Assembly (NCBI GenBank): GCA_017165825.1
Contig: CM029369.1
Coordinates: forward strand, 5,163,933 to 5,227,932
Direction: 5' to 3'
Length of the DNA stretch: 64,000 bases
Source of the DNA: Hepsetus odoe
Lineage: Eukaryota; Chordata; Actinopteri; Characiformes; Hepsetidae
In this document: piece by piece, positions 54,819 through 64,000 of the stretch
How the letters are laid out: each line of letters begins with the position of its first letter
Numbering within the stretch: position 1 is the first letter of the stretch
Notes under the pieces: generated by a model
The model's input: the letters and a program-made list of their open reading frames with translations, nothing else
Databases searched by the model: none
What the model was told of the DNA's origin: nothing
Made by a program: the position numbers and the translations under genes

Positions 54819-55493
54819 TGTATTTATTTTTATTCTTTTTGGAAGGCCTCTCTTATAATCTTCATTGAATCCAATTCCTCTAGTGTGAAGGTAAACTAAT
54901 TTCTATGCACTGATGGCTTTCCGTCTGCTCTGCAATTTAGTAAATGTGAAGTTTCTGGGAGGAGGCACAATACATCATCAGCCGATATATTATTCTCTAC
55001 TAAAGGGGAGAAATTAACAGGCTTAAATTTGCATTACAGCCAATAATTAAGGATCATATTTTTTGGCCAGCACACTGCCAAAATTAAGAGTAAAAACACA
55101 CACACACACACACTTGTTAAGACAAGATTCCCAGCATTACACTCACATTCTAAAGCAAGTGGCTGTGAAACGGTGCTAAATAATAGAAAATCATACATAT
55201 AAATCATATTTTGTCAAATTAAGCTGAAACCCTGCAGGTAAATGAGCAATTTTGCAATGCGATGGATTATAATGATGAGTCTTTACCAGCTGATTACAGA
55301 TATTTTGTAATGGAAGTTTCATACCAAATACATTTAATATGCAAATTGGAAAATGAAGTGCACTTAAAAATGCACAAACGTACGCACTGAAAAAATAAAA
55401 TGGCTATAATATAGAATATAATATAAAAATAAGATCATTTTTCAGAGCCCTGCTTAGCTCTGAATGTTTGTGGGATTACTGATCAGCCCTGTA

Positions 55494-55523
55494 GAAAATA
55501 AATAAATAAATAAATAAATAGAT
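55494..55523. repeat. (AAAT)n microsatellite
   Basis: Seven TAAA units ending in GATAAAG. Confidence 0.88.
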
Positions 55524-55594
55524 AAAGCATCCACCCTCCAGCTGTTACCCTTGCTGTGCTAAAGTTCCTCTTGCTGGAGCTTCATGCAGAAATT

Positions 55595-56088
55595 ACTTCA
55601 GGTGGCGTGTTTCGACCGTGAGCACGGTAAAGTGTGTTAGTGATCAACCTAGGAATTCCATAGTGGGTCACAGAGTTTCAAACAGGAAAAAATATTCAGT
55701 CTGCTGCTCAGTCTTCTCTACAGATGGCTCTGCACAGTCTGGCCATCCTGACATCTCAACCTGTTCACTGCCTGTGCCCACTCTGTTTCTCAAACATTCT
55801 GCAGAGTTTTCAGCTACTGGGCAGAGATATTACACCCAGATTCCAAAAAGAGTTTCTTTTTTGACCTCCTGATAAGTTCTGATATAGCTTTTAGCTTAAA
55901 ATAAAAGTTTCAGAATGGTGTAGAGCAGTGTTAAAATCTTTTCTTTCTCTGGGAGGAAAATATTTTTTTTTTTTCAAGCCTTTTTGAGTCTGATTCTAAC
56001 ATACCAGCTGCTCTGTGACTGCTATGAAGGAACTGGGAGAAGAACCATAGCCAAAGGTTTCTCAAGCACAAGTAAATGTGACTGAACC
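55595..56088. repeat. unclassified diverged repeat, copy 1
   Basis: Blocks shared in order with 57236-57647: ACTTCAGGTGGC, AGTTTCAAACAGGAAA, GCCTGTGCCCACTCTGTTTC, GAGATATTACACCC, TGATAAGTTCTGATATA, GTAGAGCAGTGTT and AACCATAGCCAAAGG. No protein family recognised. It may be a duplicated intron segment or an unnamed mobile element. Confidence 0.7.
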
Positions 56089-56584
56089 ACTTGGAGAAAT
56101 GCGGTGATGGTCAAAGATCAGGAAACATAAAGAAGTGGTCTCTGGCATCTCACTCAGTCTGAGAACAAACTGTCAGCTCTGTCAAAAGTTGAGAATTACA
56201 ACGTTTGTTATGCCACAGCTTTGCTTTCAGAATAGATGTGGATGCAGTTGGTCTTTGAGACAGCAAACGTCACCGCTATTTTTTAACTGGAGCGTTTCTC
56301 AGTTCTGCTACTTTTGTGAATTAAAGACAGTTCAGCCACCGTCACAACATGACCAGTTCAACCAATCAGCCAGCATAAAACAGGACTCCACTGTGAAAAC
56401 TCAGATTCACGAAGGACAGCAGCTTCATCTACAGTGTGTCACTGATCTGTGGTGATGGCTCTTAATTTGTTTGACTCTCAGGTGGTCACGGTTGTACCGG
56501 TTGAAAATGAGAAAAGGAATCAGTCGTGTGAGCTAAACCAGTAAATGTGTGGCTCTTATATTATGAGTATTATGGGTAATTATG

Positions 56585-56727
56585 AGGGGCAGCGGTGGCC
56601 TAGTGGTTAGGCTGCGATGGGCTGGCAACCTGTCCAGGGTGTGTCCCCATCCTTCGCCCTGTGAGAGCTGGGATGGACTCCAGCCCCCGTGACCCTAATT
56701 AGGACAAGCGGCTCAGAAAATGACTGA
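56585..56727 (+). mobile_element. SINE-C copy with internal deletion
   Basis: GGGGCAGCGGTGGCCTAGTG runs straight into GCTGCGATGGGCTGGCAACC, so most of the head after the A box is missing. The 3' end is TTAGGACAAGCGGCTCAGAA. No clear target duplication was seen. Confidence 0.7.
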
Positions 56728-57235
56728 CAGACTGGCAACTTCTCTAATAATCAACTTCACACTAAACAAAGCAACATTCTCTTGAGCTACTGAGGATTGG
56801 AGGGAAAGAGAAGGAAAGAGAGGAAAGTGAGGAAGGGAAGAAAAGAGAGAAGTAGAGAGAGAGGGAGGAAAGAGAAGGAAGAAAGGCAGCAAAAAAAAGA
56901 GTAAAGGGAAGCAAAGAAGGAGGGAAGGGAACAACAGACAGAAGGACTGTCCAGCTGGGGTGAACTGGTAATTCACACATCTGCACTTACAGTATCTCAC
57001 AAAAGTGAGTGCACCCCTCACATTTTTGTAAATATGTTATCATATCTTTTCATGGGACGACACTGAAGATATGACCTTCGATACAATGTAAAGTAGTCCG
57101 TGTGTTCAGCTTGTATAACAGTGTAAATTTGCTGTCCCCTCAAAATAACTCCACACAGCCATTAATGTCTAAAACTTACCAAACAAGTGGAAAGATGCAT
57201 TACCCAATATTTAATTTATTTATTTTTTTTCTGAA

Positions 57236-57647
57236 ATGCTTCAGGTGGCATGTTGCTAGTGTGAGTACTGAACACACAAAGTCCAACAAGATTTATGATC
57301 TGTCATCACATCAGCCCAGGAATCCCATATCAAGGAAGTTTCAAACAGGAAATGTATTCAGTCTATCATTTAATCTTCTGTTCGCTGCCTGTGCCCACTC
57401 TGTTTCTCAAACGATCAGCTCTATTGCAGAGTTTCTGCAGAGTGTCCGGCACCTGGGCCGAGATATTACACCCGAAACCCGAGAAGTTTTATTTGACCAT
57501 CTGATAAGTTCTGATATAACTTTCAACTTAAGTTTCAGAACAGCGTAGAGCAGTGTTGAAATCTTTTCTTTCAGTGCCTTAATAAAAGAACGAAGAGAAC
57601 AACCATAGCCAAAGGATTCTGAACTACAAGTATTTGTGACTGAATCA
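57236..57647. repeat. unclassified diverged repeat, copy 2
   Basis: Same block order and orientation as 55595-56088, about 80 bp shorter overall. An ORF of 148 codons crosses it, but copy 1 has no matching frame, so coding is unlikely. Confidence 0.7.
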
Positions 57648-57779
57648 GAATCTCTGCAAGTGCCACCTGATGTGGATCCAAGACACTCGGATGGGAGCGT
57701 TAAAGATGAGTCAGAAGATCCAGACTGAGGAAGAGTGAAAGAAGAAAGAAGGGGTCACACCATCAGGATTCATGTTGTT

Positions 57780-57844
57780 CATTTGAGTGAAAGAAAAAGT
57801 GAGAGAGAGAGAGTAACACTCCGAGACAGAGAGAGAGTGATAGA

Positions 57845-57876
<32 letters not shown>

Positions 57877-58290
57877 CTCCGAGACAGAGAAAGAGTGAGA
57901 GAGTGAGAGTGAGAGTGAGTGAAAAAGAGAGAAATAGGCTAGAAAGTGAGAGAATGTGAAAGAGAGACGCAGAGAGAGAGCAAGAGAAAGAGTGAGAGAA
58001 GGAGAAACATGCAGAGAGAGAGAGAGAGAAAGGGGGAAAGAGAGAGAAAGAGAGAGAGAGTGTGAGAGAAGGAGAAACATGCAGAGAGAGAGAGAGAGAG
58101 AAAGGGGGAAAGAGAGAGAAAGAGAGAGAGAGTGAGAAAAGGAGAAACATGCAGAGAGAGAGAGAGAGAGAGAGAAAGGGGGAAAGAGAGAGAGAGAGAA
58201 ACAGAGCGAGTGAGAGAGAGACGTGCAGAGAGAAAAAGAGAAAGAGTGAGAGTGAGAGTAAGAGAGAGAAAGAGAGAGATGAAACAGAAA
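57780..58290. repeat. GA-rich minisatellite, ~60-68 bp units
   Basis: GAGAGAAGGAGAAACATGCA, then GA runs, AAAGGGGGAAAG and AGAGAGAAAGAGAGAG, recur from about 57990, 58060, 58130 and in altered form at 58200. The left part is imperfect GA/GAGT. ORFs on both strands are artefacts. Confidence 0.8.
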
Positions 58291-58299
58291 GAGAGGAAA

Positions 58300-59180
58300 G
58301 TGAATATTAACAGAAAAGGAGATGAGATTTGTGTCATGATATTTCTGGTACTCACAAAATTACTTTTTTTTTCCCCCGAACCTAATTGGAATCTGTCACA
58401 TCTTATACACTTTAATAGCCATCAGCAGCATCCAGCATCTTCCAAGCTCCTCACACAGTGTGTGAGTGTGTGTTTTGGGGGGAGGGATGCTAATAAAGAA
58501 GGGTGAATTGGGAGAAAACTAAATGAAATGCATTTCAGAGCCAATGTAAATTGAAAAGAAATATGCAAGCCCAAACAATAGTCTCCTTCTGCACAGTGCC
58601 GCATCTGCAGATGAATTATCAAGTCGGTCTCGGCTGAAGTGACAGTGAGCAGCTGAATCACAGACAGAACAAACACTGGAACCAGTCAGCAGATGTTAGA
58701 GAAAAGACACCAGAGCGCTAACTAGAAGAACAGCTCCTTCCACATCCTCAGAAAGATCTCAGTTTTTCCGACAGGATCTGGGTTTGAACTTTTCTACCCC
58801 TTGCAGTTCCTTAAGCCTAGTTTGTAGTCATGTGATGAGATGAGAGGTTTAGAAAGCTTCAAAGAGAAGTTTGATGTAGTTTGGCCAGTCTGAACCAACA
58901 TGGGAATAGTGGACTGGTGCCCATGTCTGATACTTTCATGATCATCTACAGATCATACAACTTTTGAGTCTGTGCCTATTTACCAAGGAAAATAAAACTT
59001 TAGTTATTCTATAAAGGGTTCCAGAGTGATGCTCTAGGAAGAGGCAATACAATGATCAGTTCATTTGATAAATCCTTTTAAAGGGTGTGACTGAAGAACC
59101 TGTTAAAGTTATAAATAATATATAAATATCTAAAAGCTCAGGAAAAGAAACCTAAGGATCCAAACCAAAGGAATACATCA
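58300..59180. other. intron sequence, no gene
   Basis: Unique sequence with a weak GGTTCTT-type MITE relic near 59010-59110. Confidence 0.45.
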
Positions 59181-59184
59181 TGGA

Positions 59185-59290
59185 TGTCTAAGATGCAGCT
59201 GCCAGGAAAGAGGAACAGAAGAAGACCAAAGAGGAGGTTCATGAATGTATTGAGAGAGGACATGCAGGAGGAGGAGGAGAAGAAGAAGCT
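59185..59290 (+). pseudogene. non-LTR retrotransposon 3' fragment, short
   Basis: GCAGCTGCCAGGAAAGAGGA, AGACCAAAGAGGAGGTTCAT and GAGAGGACATGCAGGAGG. It repeats the coding end seen 350 bp to the right. Confidence 0.6.
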
Positions 59291-59544
59291 CACATTCATC
59301 CAGACTCAACAATATACATTAGAAAAACAGCCCAAATCATAACTCTAGGCTTGGGACTGCCACTGCTGTGTTAATTATAGGATCCATAACCAGTAACCCA
59401 TCATTATCTCAACATTCTGCTCTTCGGGAGGACTGTCCTCCAACATTAAAATATCAGTCAAACCTAAACATTGCATGCTATTTTGTCTGCCCACACCAAT
59501 CTCAGGTTGGATGTTTTGGAGACAAATTTAGAGAGAAGCAAGGT

Positions 59545-59800
59545 TTGCGTAGGATTGGACATGTCCAGAGGAGAGACGAGGATTATATTGGGAGGAGGAT
59601 GTTGAAGATGGAGCTGCCAGGAAAGAGGAGAAGAGGAAGACCAAAGAGGAGGTTTATGGACGTGGTGAGAGAGGACATGCAGGTGTTCGGTTTGAAGGAG
59701 GCAAATGCAGAATACAGGAAGTGGAAACGGATGATCCACTGTGGCGACCCCTAAACGGGAGCAGCCAAAAGAAGAAGAAGAGGAAGAAGAAAAAGAAGAT
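59545..59800 (+). pseudogene. non-LTR retrotransposon 3' end, coding frame open
   Basis: RRIGHVQRRDEDYIGRRMLK, MELPGKRRRGRPKRRFMDVV, REDMQVF and KWKRMIHCGDP followed by a stop form an uninterrupted C-terminal segment of a LINE reverse transcriptase. It is followed by GGGAGCAGCCAAAAGAAGAA and a GAA-rich tail. The best-preserved copy in the window, but 5'-truncated, so inactive. Confidence 0.78.
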
Positions 59801-59919
59801 TTGTGATCTTCTGCAAATCATTCCCAGATATTCTGCAGTGAAATTATTACCCCAGGTCCTCTCGATAAAGACGAATCTGAACAGTAGTTGTGTAGTCAAG
59901 CCCCATCTCCGTAAACAAC

Positions 59920-60270
59920 ACACACCAACACACACACACACACACACACACACACCAACTTCACACCAACCAAAGGAACTCTCTCTGAATCTACAGAGAG
60001 AGAGAGAGAGAGCAAACCAAAAGGGAAAAAAAAAAAACCAAGAAAAAGAAAATAAGAAATAAAGTATGAAATCAAAAATCATTTTAATCAAAGAAAGAAA
60101 GAAAGAAAGAAAGAAAAAGAAAGGGCAAAGCAAAAGTAAAAAAAAAAAAAAAAAAACTACAGAGAAGGTAAAGGAAAAAGCAAGTATGAAAAAAGAAAAG
60201 GATTGTAATCAAAGAAAGAATGAAGAAAACAAAAAAGAAAAGCAAATCTTAAAAGAAAGACAAACAAAAT
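59920..60270. repeat. (CA)n, (GA)n and A/G-rich (GAAA)n tract
   Basis: CA run to 59955, GA run at 59995-60012, then an A/G-rich stretch with GAAA units (60092-60117) and an A-run at 60139. The ORFs encoding long Lys runs are artefacts. Confidence 0.85.
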
Positions 60271-60274
60271 GAAT

Positions 60275-61725
60275 GATACAAATTTTGCAATCTCTCCACT
60301 TTTGGGCCCAAACAGTGAAGTAGAGAAAAGTGAAGAACCGAAGGAGGAATGAAAGAGTGAGGTCCAGATGTTTAGTGATGGAAGGGAGCGTCGGCAGATT
60401 TAGGCTGAAATCCTCTTAAACAAACCCCAAACGGAAAGCAAGCTGGGACGGACCGTCAGCCATGTCGTCTGTAATTGTCCTAAACGGTCATTGATTTCTG
60501 TAATTGTGACTTAATCGTTTTCTCCGTTACTGTGTCCAAATTTATTCACAAGGACCGGAGTTCTCTCCCAGATATTTCACGCCTCGGAAAGAGCTGATTT
60601 TTGAAAACGGAGGCGACCGCATGCTAACTGAGGATAGAAAGGAAAGTCAGAGAAGAAAGAGAGAGACTCTGGAGAAGAAACGACAGCGTTTCTAGACTTC
60701 ACACGGGCTCCAGGGTGCTGTTTTGATTGTTTACTATTAATAATGGAGTTTGAGTTTGAGCTGATTGGTTCAGACATCTTGCTTGCATTCATGAAGAGAT
60801 ACGGTGGCCCGTTTGTGGTCAGTCTGGAAGGAGAATAAACAGGCTGAATGATGGAAAATTAACCAATTACCAACATGAAATGATAGATTCAGTTTATAAA
60901 AACGTCACCCACCCAGCGCAAAGTTCACACACTTCATTATCCACGCATCACGCAGACAACTTCAAAGCAAGTCCCACTGAGTGTAAAGTAGGCAAATAGC
61001 ACCGCCAATTAGCCAGGCTGACAATAGCAGGCTCTCTTTGTGGGATTTCAACACAGATGAGCGAAAACAGTCCCGTGTAGGGACCCGTCACCATTCCTTA
61101 AATGCCAAAAAAGTGATCGCAAATCTGCATGTTCAAAGTCAGTTAAAGGATAGAAGTGACAGAGCCAAGGCCAACGCTCCAAACAGAGCTGAACAAAAAA
61201 AGAGAGTCAATTTCACACTGAGCAGAACATCTGGACAAGGGACAGTACAAGAAAAGTCATGGAAAAGTCAAAAAAGGGGCAAAAAGCAATCACTTTCACA
61301 AGTCCGGCCCTTTTCAGACTTCAACAATTAAAGTACAGTAGAATATCTTCAGCTGCCTCCAAAAGCCACATGATGCAAGCAGTTTGAAGCTCCATCACCA
61401 ACAACATCACAGTGACAAATTTATTTCTGAACAATTTGTCCTTGATGTTTTATCTACAGGCAAAATAAAACTGGGCCTAAAACAGACTCCTGAGGGATGC
61501 CACAAGTCAAAGCAGGGGTGGAGGCCCCCGATAAAACTTAATGTTTTACTTGAGGTCCCTCATTATCTGCATATGTCAGAGAAATCCTGCACTAAAACAC
61601 CCACTTGAACCATGAAAAAACTTCTGAACTGAACATTTCTACTGATCCACTGAACCAATGCGCATATTTTTTTTTTAAATTAATCAATGAGTACATATAT
61701 TAATGGGATTACATGGTTGTTATGT
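60275..61725. other. intron sequence, no gene
   Basis: 60400-60570 (GTAATTGTCCTAAACGGTCA, TAATTGTGACTTAATCGTTT) is complex and repeat-free. A Lys-rich 97-codon ORF at 61038-61331 has no recognised domain and no splice context; probably chance. Confidence 0.45.
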
Positions 61726-61730
61726 GATCA

Positions 61731-61986
61731 GTGAAAGTGAAAGTGACTATTTAGTCATTGCGAGGTCACAGCACAGCACACAGTGAATCACAACGAAATT
61801 GGACCTCTGCATTTAACCCATGCACACAAACACCGTGCAGCAGTGGGCAGCTATGAAAGCGCCTGGGGAGCAGGGACTGGGACAGTACCTTGCTCAAGGG
61901 TACCTCAGGGAAACCTATTAGTAAGGGGTTTAACCCCAGAATCTTCCGATGCTGTGGCCGACTCCCTAACCACTAGTTCCCCACTG
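61731..61986 (-). mobile_element. SINE-A copy with a short inverted head fragment
   Basis: GTGAAAGTGAAAGTGACTAT tail to CTAACCACTAGTTCCCC head, minus. It is followed at 61987-62001 by GGCAGCGGTGGCC in plus orientation, a fold-back of the head. Confidence 0.78.
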
Positions 61987-62340
61987 GGGCAGCGGTGGCC
62001 TATCTGACATTATTAGGACTCTTATTTTAATGCTTTTAATTTTAGATTGTTAGTTAGATAGTATTGCCAGGCAAATTTAAATGACTAGCTCTAATAGTCA
62101 TGATTCACCATCAGACTTCTTGGTGGTTTACCAACATTGTAATGTGATCATTGATAATTATCACAATAGAAAAAGTACAGAGAGTATTCATTTCCATAGT
62201 AACAAGTGGAACAGGGTGAAAGTGAAACTGTAGTGCTTTAAGGGTTAAACTAATGTAAAAAGCAACTTTCTTTTAATCCTGATTTAGGTTCATCTGGTTC
62301 ACCAGTTCATCTGCATGTTCTCACAATGTGACATATATTT

Positions 62341-62406
62341 TTAGCCATGGCCGAGTGGTTAAGGTGATGGACTTTTCATTGACATCTCCCTGATTCCAAC
62401 TCAGGC
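62341..62406 (+). pseudogene. tRNA-Ser-like relic
   Basis: AGCCATGGCCGAGTGGTTAA, GGTGATGGACTT and GATTCCAACTCAGG match the D arm, anticodon stem start and T arm of tRNA-Ser. The anticodon loop and T-loop GTTC are degraded, so it is not functional. It ends 4 bp before a SINE-A head. Confidence 0.6.
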
Positions 62407-62409
62407 TTA

Positions 62410-62580
62410 GGGGCGGCGGTGGCCTAGTGGGTTGGGACTAAACCCCATAGTCTGAAGGTTGTGGGTTCAATTCTCAGACCAGTAGGTTGCCCTGAAGTAC
62501 TCTTAGGCAAGGCACCGTCTGCATCACTGCTGCCCAGGCTTGTGGTTCACAGCTATTTTGACATATATTCACAAATCACT
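62410..62580 (+). mobile_element. SINE-A copy, 3' degraded
   Basis: GGGGCGGCGGTGGCCTAGTG head, GTGGGTTCAATTCTCAGACC, GCACCGTCTGCATCACTGCT; the last part is shortened to CAAATCACTTTCAC. Confidence 0.75.
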
Positions 62581-62589
62581 TTCACACCA

Positions 62590-63045
62590 TATCTATATAT
62601 ATATTTATTATATACACGTTTTATATATACGTTTTATTGGTCACTGGCCATTTTCTACATTGTGAGTAACTGAAAATGAGAAGTGAAGGCTAACATGAAC
62701 TCTCTTCTTTCCTACATCGTTCAGGCAGAGAAGGAGGTTAAGCAGGGAGAACAGAAAAGAGAGAAAACTGCACCTTTAACAGATTTAGGTGAGAGATATT
62801 GGATTGTTGAAAAAGCAATTCAAACAGAATGAAATATTCGCAGTGTTTATTCAGTCAGCATTTTGCTCTTTGATAAGAGATCCGTCTCGGCGCTGCCTGC
62901 ACTCACTTCCCCCTCGTTCTCTCGCTCTCTCGCTCTCTCTCTCCTCCCTCATGATGTTCAGCTCAGCAGTGACAGTGCAGAGACAGAACGTTAGCATCTC
63001 TTTGAGAAGAAACAAACACAAGTGCTGCCTCCAGGATACAGAGGC
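62590..63045. other. intron sequence, no gene
   Basis: Short TATA-rich stretch at 62590-62640, then unique sequence up to the CA run. Confidence 0.5.
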
Positions 63046-63046
63046 T

Positions 63047-63047
<1 letters not shown>

Positions 63048-63101
<54 letters not shown>
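63048..63101. repeat. (CA)n microsatellite, ~26 units
   Basis: Pure CA run of about 52 bp, long and likely polymorphic. Confidence 0.92.
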
Positions 63102-63103
<2 letters not shown>

Positions 63104-63322
63104 TAGCATTCCTCCCTTTGTGGAATGTTTCCAATTTCTATGAATGACTGTATCTTCCTGCAGTGGACAATCTACAACACCAACACATACACCAATCACC
63201 ACAGATGTATAAAACCAAGCACCGAGCTGTGCAGCCGGATATACAAACATGAATTCAAGTGGCTTTCTGTCATATGATTCCACTTTCACAATAAAGTCAG
63301 TCTGCGAAAAGTCTTCTTTCCT

Positions 63323-63471
63323 AAAGTGAAAGTGACTACGTCATTGTGAAACACAGCACAGCACACAGTGAACCAAAACCAAATGCATGCTCTGCATTTC
63401 ACCCACACACACCGTGCAGCAGGGGGCAGCAATATCCAGCACCTGGGAGCAGAGATGGGGACGATACCTTC
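63323..63471 (-). mobile_element. SINE-A 3' part
   Basis: AAAGTGAAAGTGACTACGTC tail, CACACCGTGCAGCAGGGGGC and GGGGACGATACCTTC, then the copy stops. It is the inverted partner of 63557-63781. Confidence 0.72.
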
Positions 63472-63556
63472 TATGGACAGTTGTGCTCTACTGTAAAGTT
63501 GAAGCATTTAAGAGCAGCAGGAAGGACATGGACAGTAATGGGAGTCGCTGAGTCAT

Positions 63557-63781
63557 GAGGCAGCAGTGGCCTAGTGGTTACAAATAAGGCTCAAGGATTG
63601 GAAGGTCGTGAGTTTGAATCCCAGAATAGTAGGTTGCCCTGAGGTACCCTTGAGCAAGGTGCCATCCCCATCACTGTTCCCCGGGTGCTGGATATGGCTG
63701 CTCCTTGCTACGCAGTGTGTGTGGGTTAAAGCCAGAGAATGCATTTCGTTTCACTGTGTGCTTTCACAATCTGTTTCACAA
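63557..63781 (+). mobile_element. SINE-A copy
   Basis: GAGGCAGCAGTGGCCTAGTG head, GTGAGTTTGAATCCCAG B box, GTACCCTTGAGCAAGGTGCC, GTGTGTGTGGGTTAAAGCC and a degraded tail. Confidence 0.78.
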
Positions 63782-63810
63782 GAAGAAATAGTCCCTTTAC
63801 TTCACTTTGT

Positions 63811-64000
63811 CTCTCATTTTCAGTCCAGTCTCCGTCCCTGAGATGTTCTTCAGATCTTCCTGAAGGACAGTGTTGTCGTCTCTCATTTTCAGTCCAGTCT
63901 CTGTACCTGAGCGGTTCTCCAGATCTTCCTGAAGGACAGTGTTGTTGTCTCTCATTTTCAGTCCAGTCTCTGTACCTGAGCAGTTTGATAGTTTTGTGTT
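63811..64000. repeat. 69-bp tandem repeat, 2.75 copies, cut by the window edge
   Basis: CTCTCATTTTCAGTCCAGTC recurs at 63811, 63880 and 63949, exactly 69 bp apart. The units are nearly identical. The period is 23 codons, and on the minus strand the frame is open from the edge to a TAA near 63799, with repeated NTVLQEDLENRSGTETGLKM. It may be a minisatellite or the end of a repeat-coding sequence. Confidence 0.85.

Larger units (their letters stand above)
15509..64000 (-). other. erbb4: erbb4 intron 1 (partial)
   Basis: Everything to the right of exon 2 is upstream of it in the gene. I see no signal-peptide exon 1 with a donor, so at least 48 kb of the first intron is present. A very long intron 1 is usual for ERBB4 in vertebrates. 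The LTR element at 44896-47840 is inserted here in the orientation antisense to erbb4. A second gene nested in the intron cannot be excluded but none was recognised. Confidence 0.75.

Noticed and set aside
57735..58506. Several ORFs of 82-138 codons rich in RERE or SLSL
   Set aside because: Artefacts of the GA-rich minisatellite.
61038..61331. 97-codon basic ORF
   Set aside because: Lys/Arg/Ser-rich without domain or splice signals; likely chance.
1..64000. CRISPR arrays, bacterial operons or phage genes
   Set aside because: Intron/exon structure, SINEs and microsatellites show vertebrate DNA. The tandem repeats lack the repeat-spacer pattern.

Overview
This window reads as teleost fish DNA and lies almost entirely inside one host gene. 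The only host exon I can support is 152 bp on the minus strand (15357-15508). It encodes about 50 residues of the first ligand-binding (L) domain of the receptor tyrosine kinase ErbB4, with a proper AG acceptor, a GT donor and the exon-2 phase of the EGFR family. Lower coordinates are therefore erbb4 intron 2 and higher coordinates are intron 1. Both run off the window. The long CA/GT and GA/CT microsatellites, Tc1 remnants, tRNA-derived SINEs and a Ty3/gypsy-type LTR element all fit a teleost; I cannot name the species.

The standout feature is a complete, very young LTR retroelement at 44896-47840. Its two 330-bp LTRs look identical base for base, and a 5-bp target duplication (GGTGG) flanks it. 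Between the LTRs there is no gag-pol. Instead there is one intact 723-codon ORF whose residues 354-536 are eight consecutive IQ (calmodulin-binding) motifs, spaced 23/27/23/23/27/23/23 as in ASPM-type IQ arrays. This looks like an LTR retrotransposon that captured a host IQ-repeat gene fragment. The ORF start codon lies inside a 10-nt sequence just after the 5' LTR. That sequence is the exact complement of LTR positions 45025-45034, which sit about 30 nt after a TATA box. This arrangement is expected for Tf1/sushi-like self-primed reverse transcription.

The rest is transposon-rich intron. (1) About two dozen copies of a tRNA-derived SINE with a CACTTTCACTTTC-type tail are scattered throughout (called SINE-A here). 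(2) A second SINE has a 3' end of the TAAATGCC..TGTAAATG kind (SINE-B). (3) A composite SINE joins the SINE-A tRNA head to a different 3' module ending in (ATGG)n (SINE-C). Two full-length and three 5'-truncated SINE-C copies keep perfect 11-13 bp target duplications. (4) Degraded 3' ends of a non-LTR retrotransposon with the C-terminal reverse-transcriptase region occur at five places. (5) There is a decayed Tc1 element (16766-17495) and a non-autonomous element with about 55-bp terminal inverted repeats (18206-18732).

Tandem repeats are prominent: a 95-bp-class VNTR (25490-26140), a pyrimidine-only minisatellite of roughly 150-bp units (29750-30420), GA-rich minisatellites (10000-10440, 57780-58290), a CATC-rich block 190 bp upstream of the erbb4 exon, and a 69-bp, frame-preserving tandem repeat that runs off the right edge. 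Most ORFs above 60 codons are products of these simple repeats or SINEs and are not genes.
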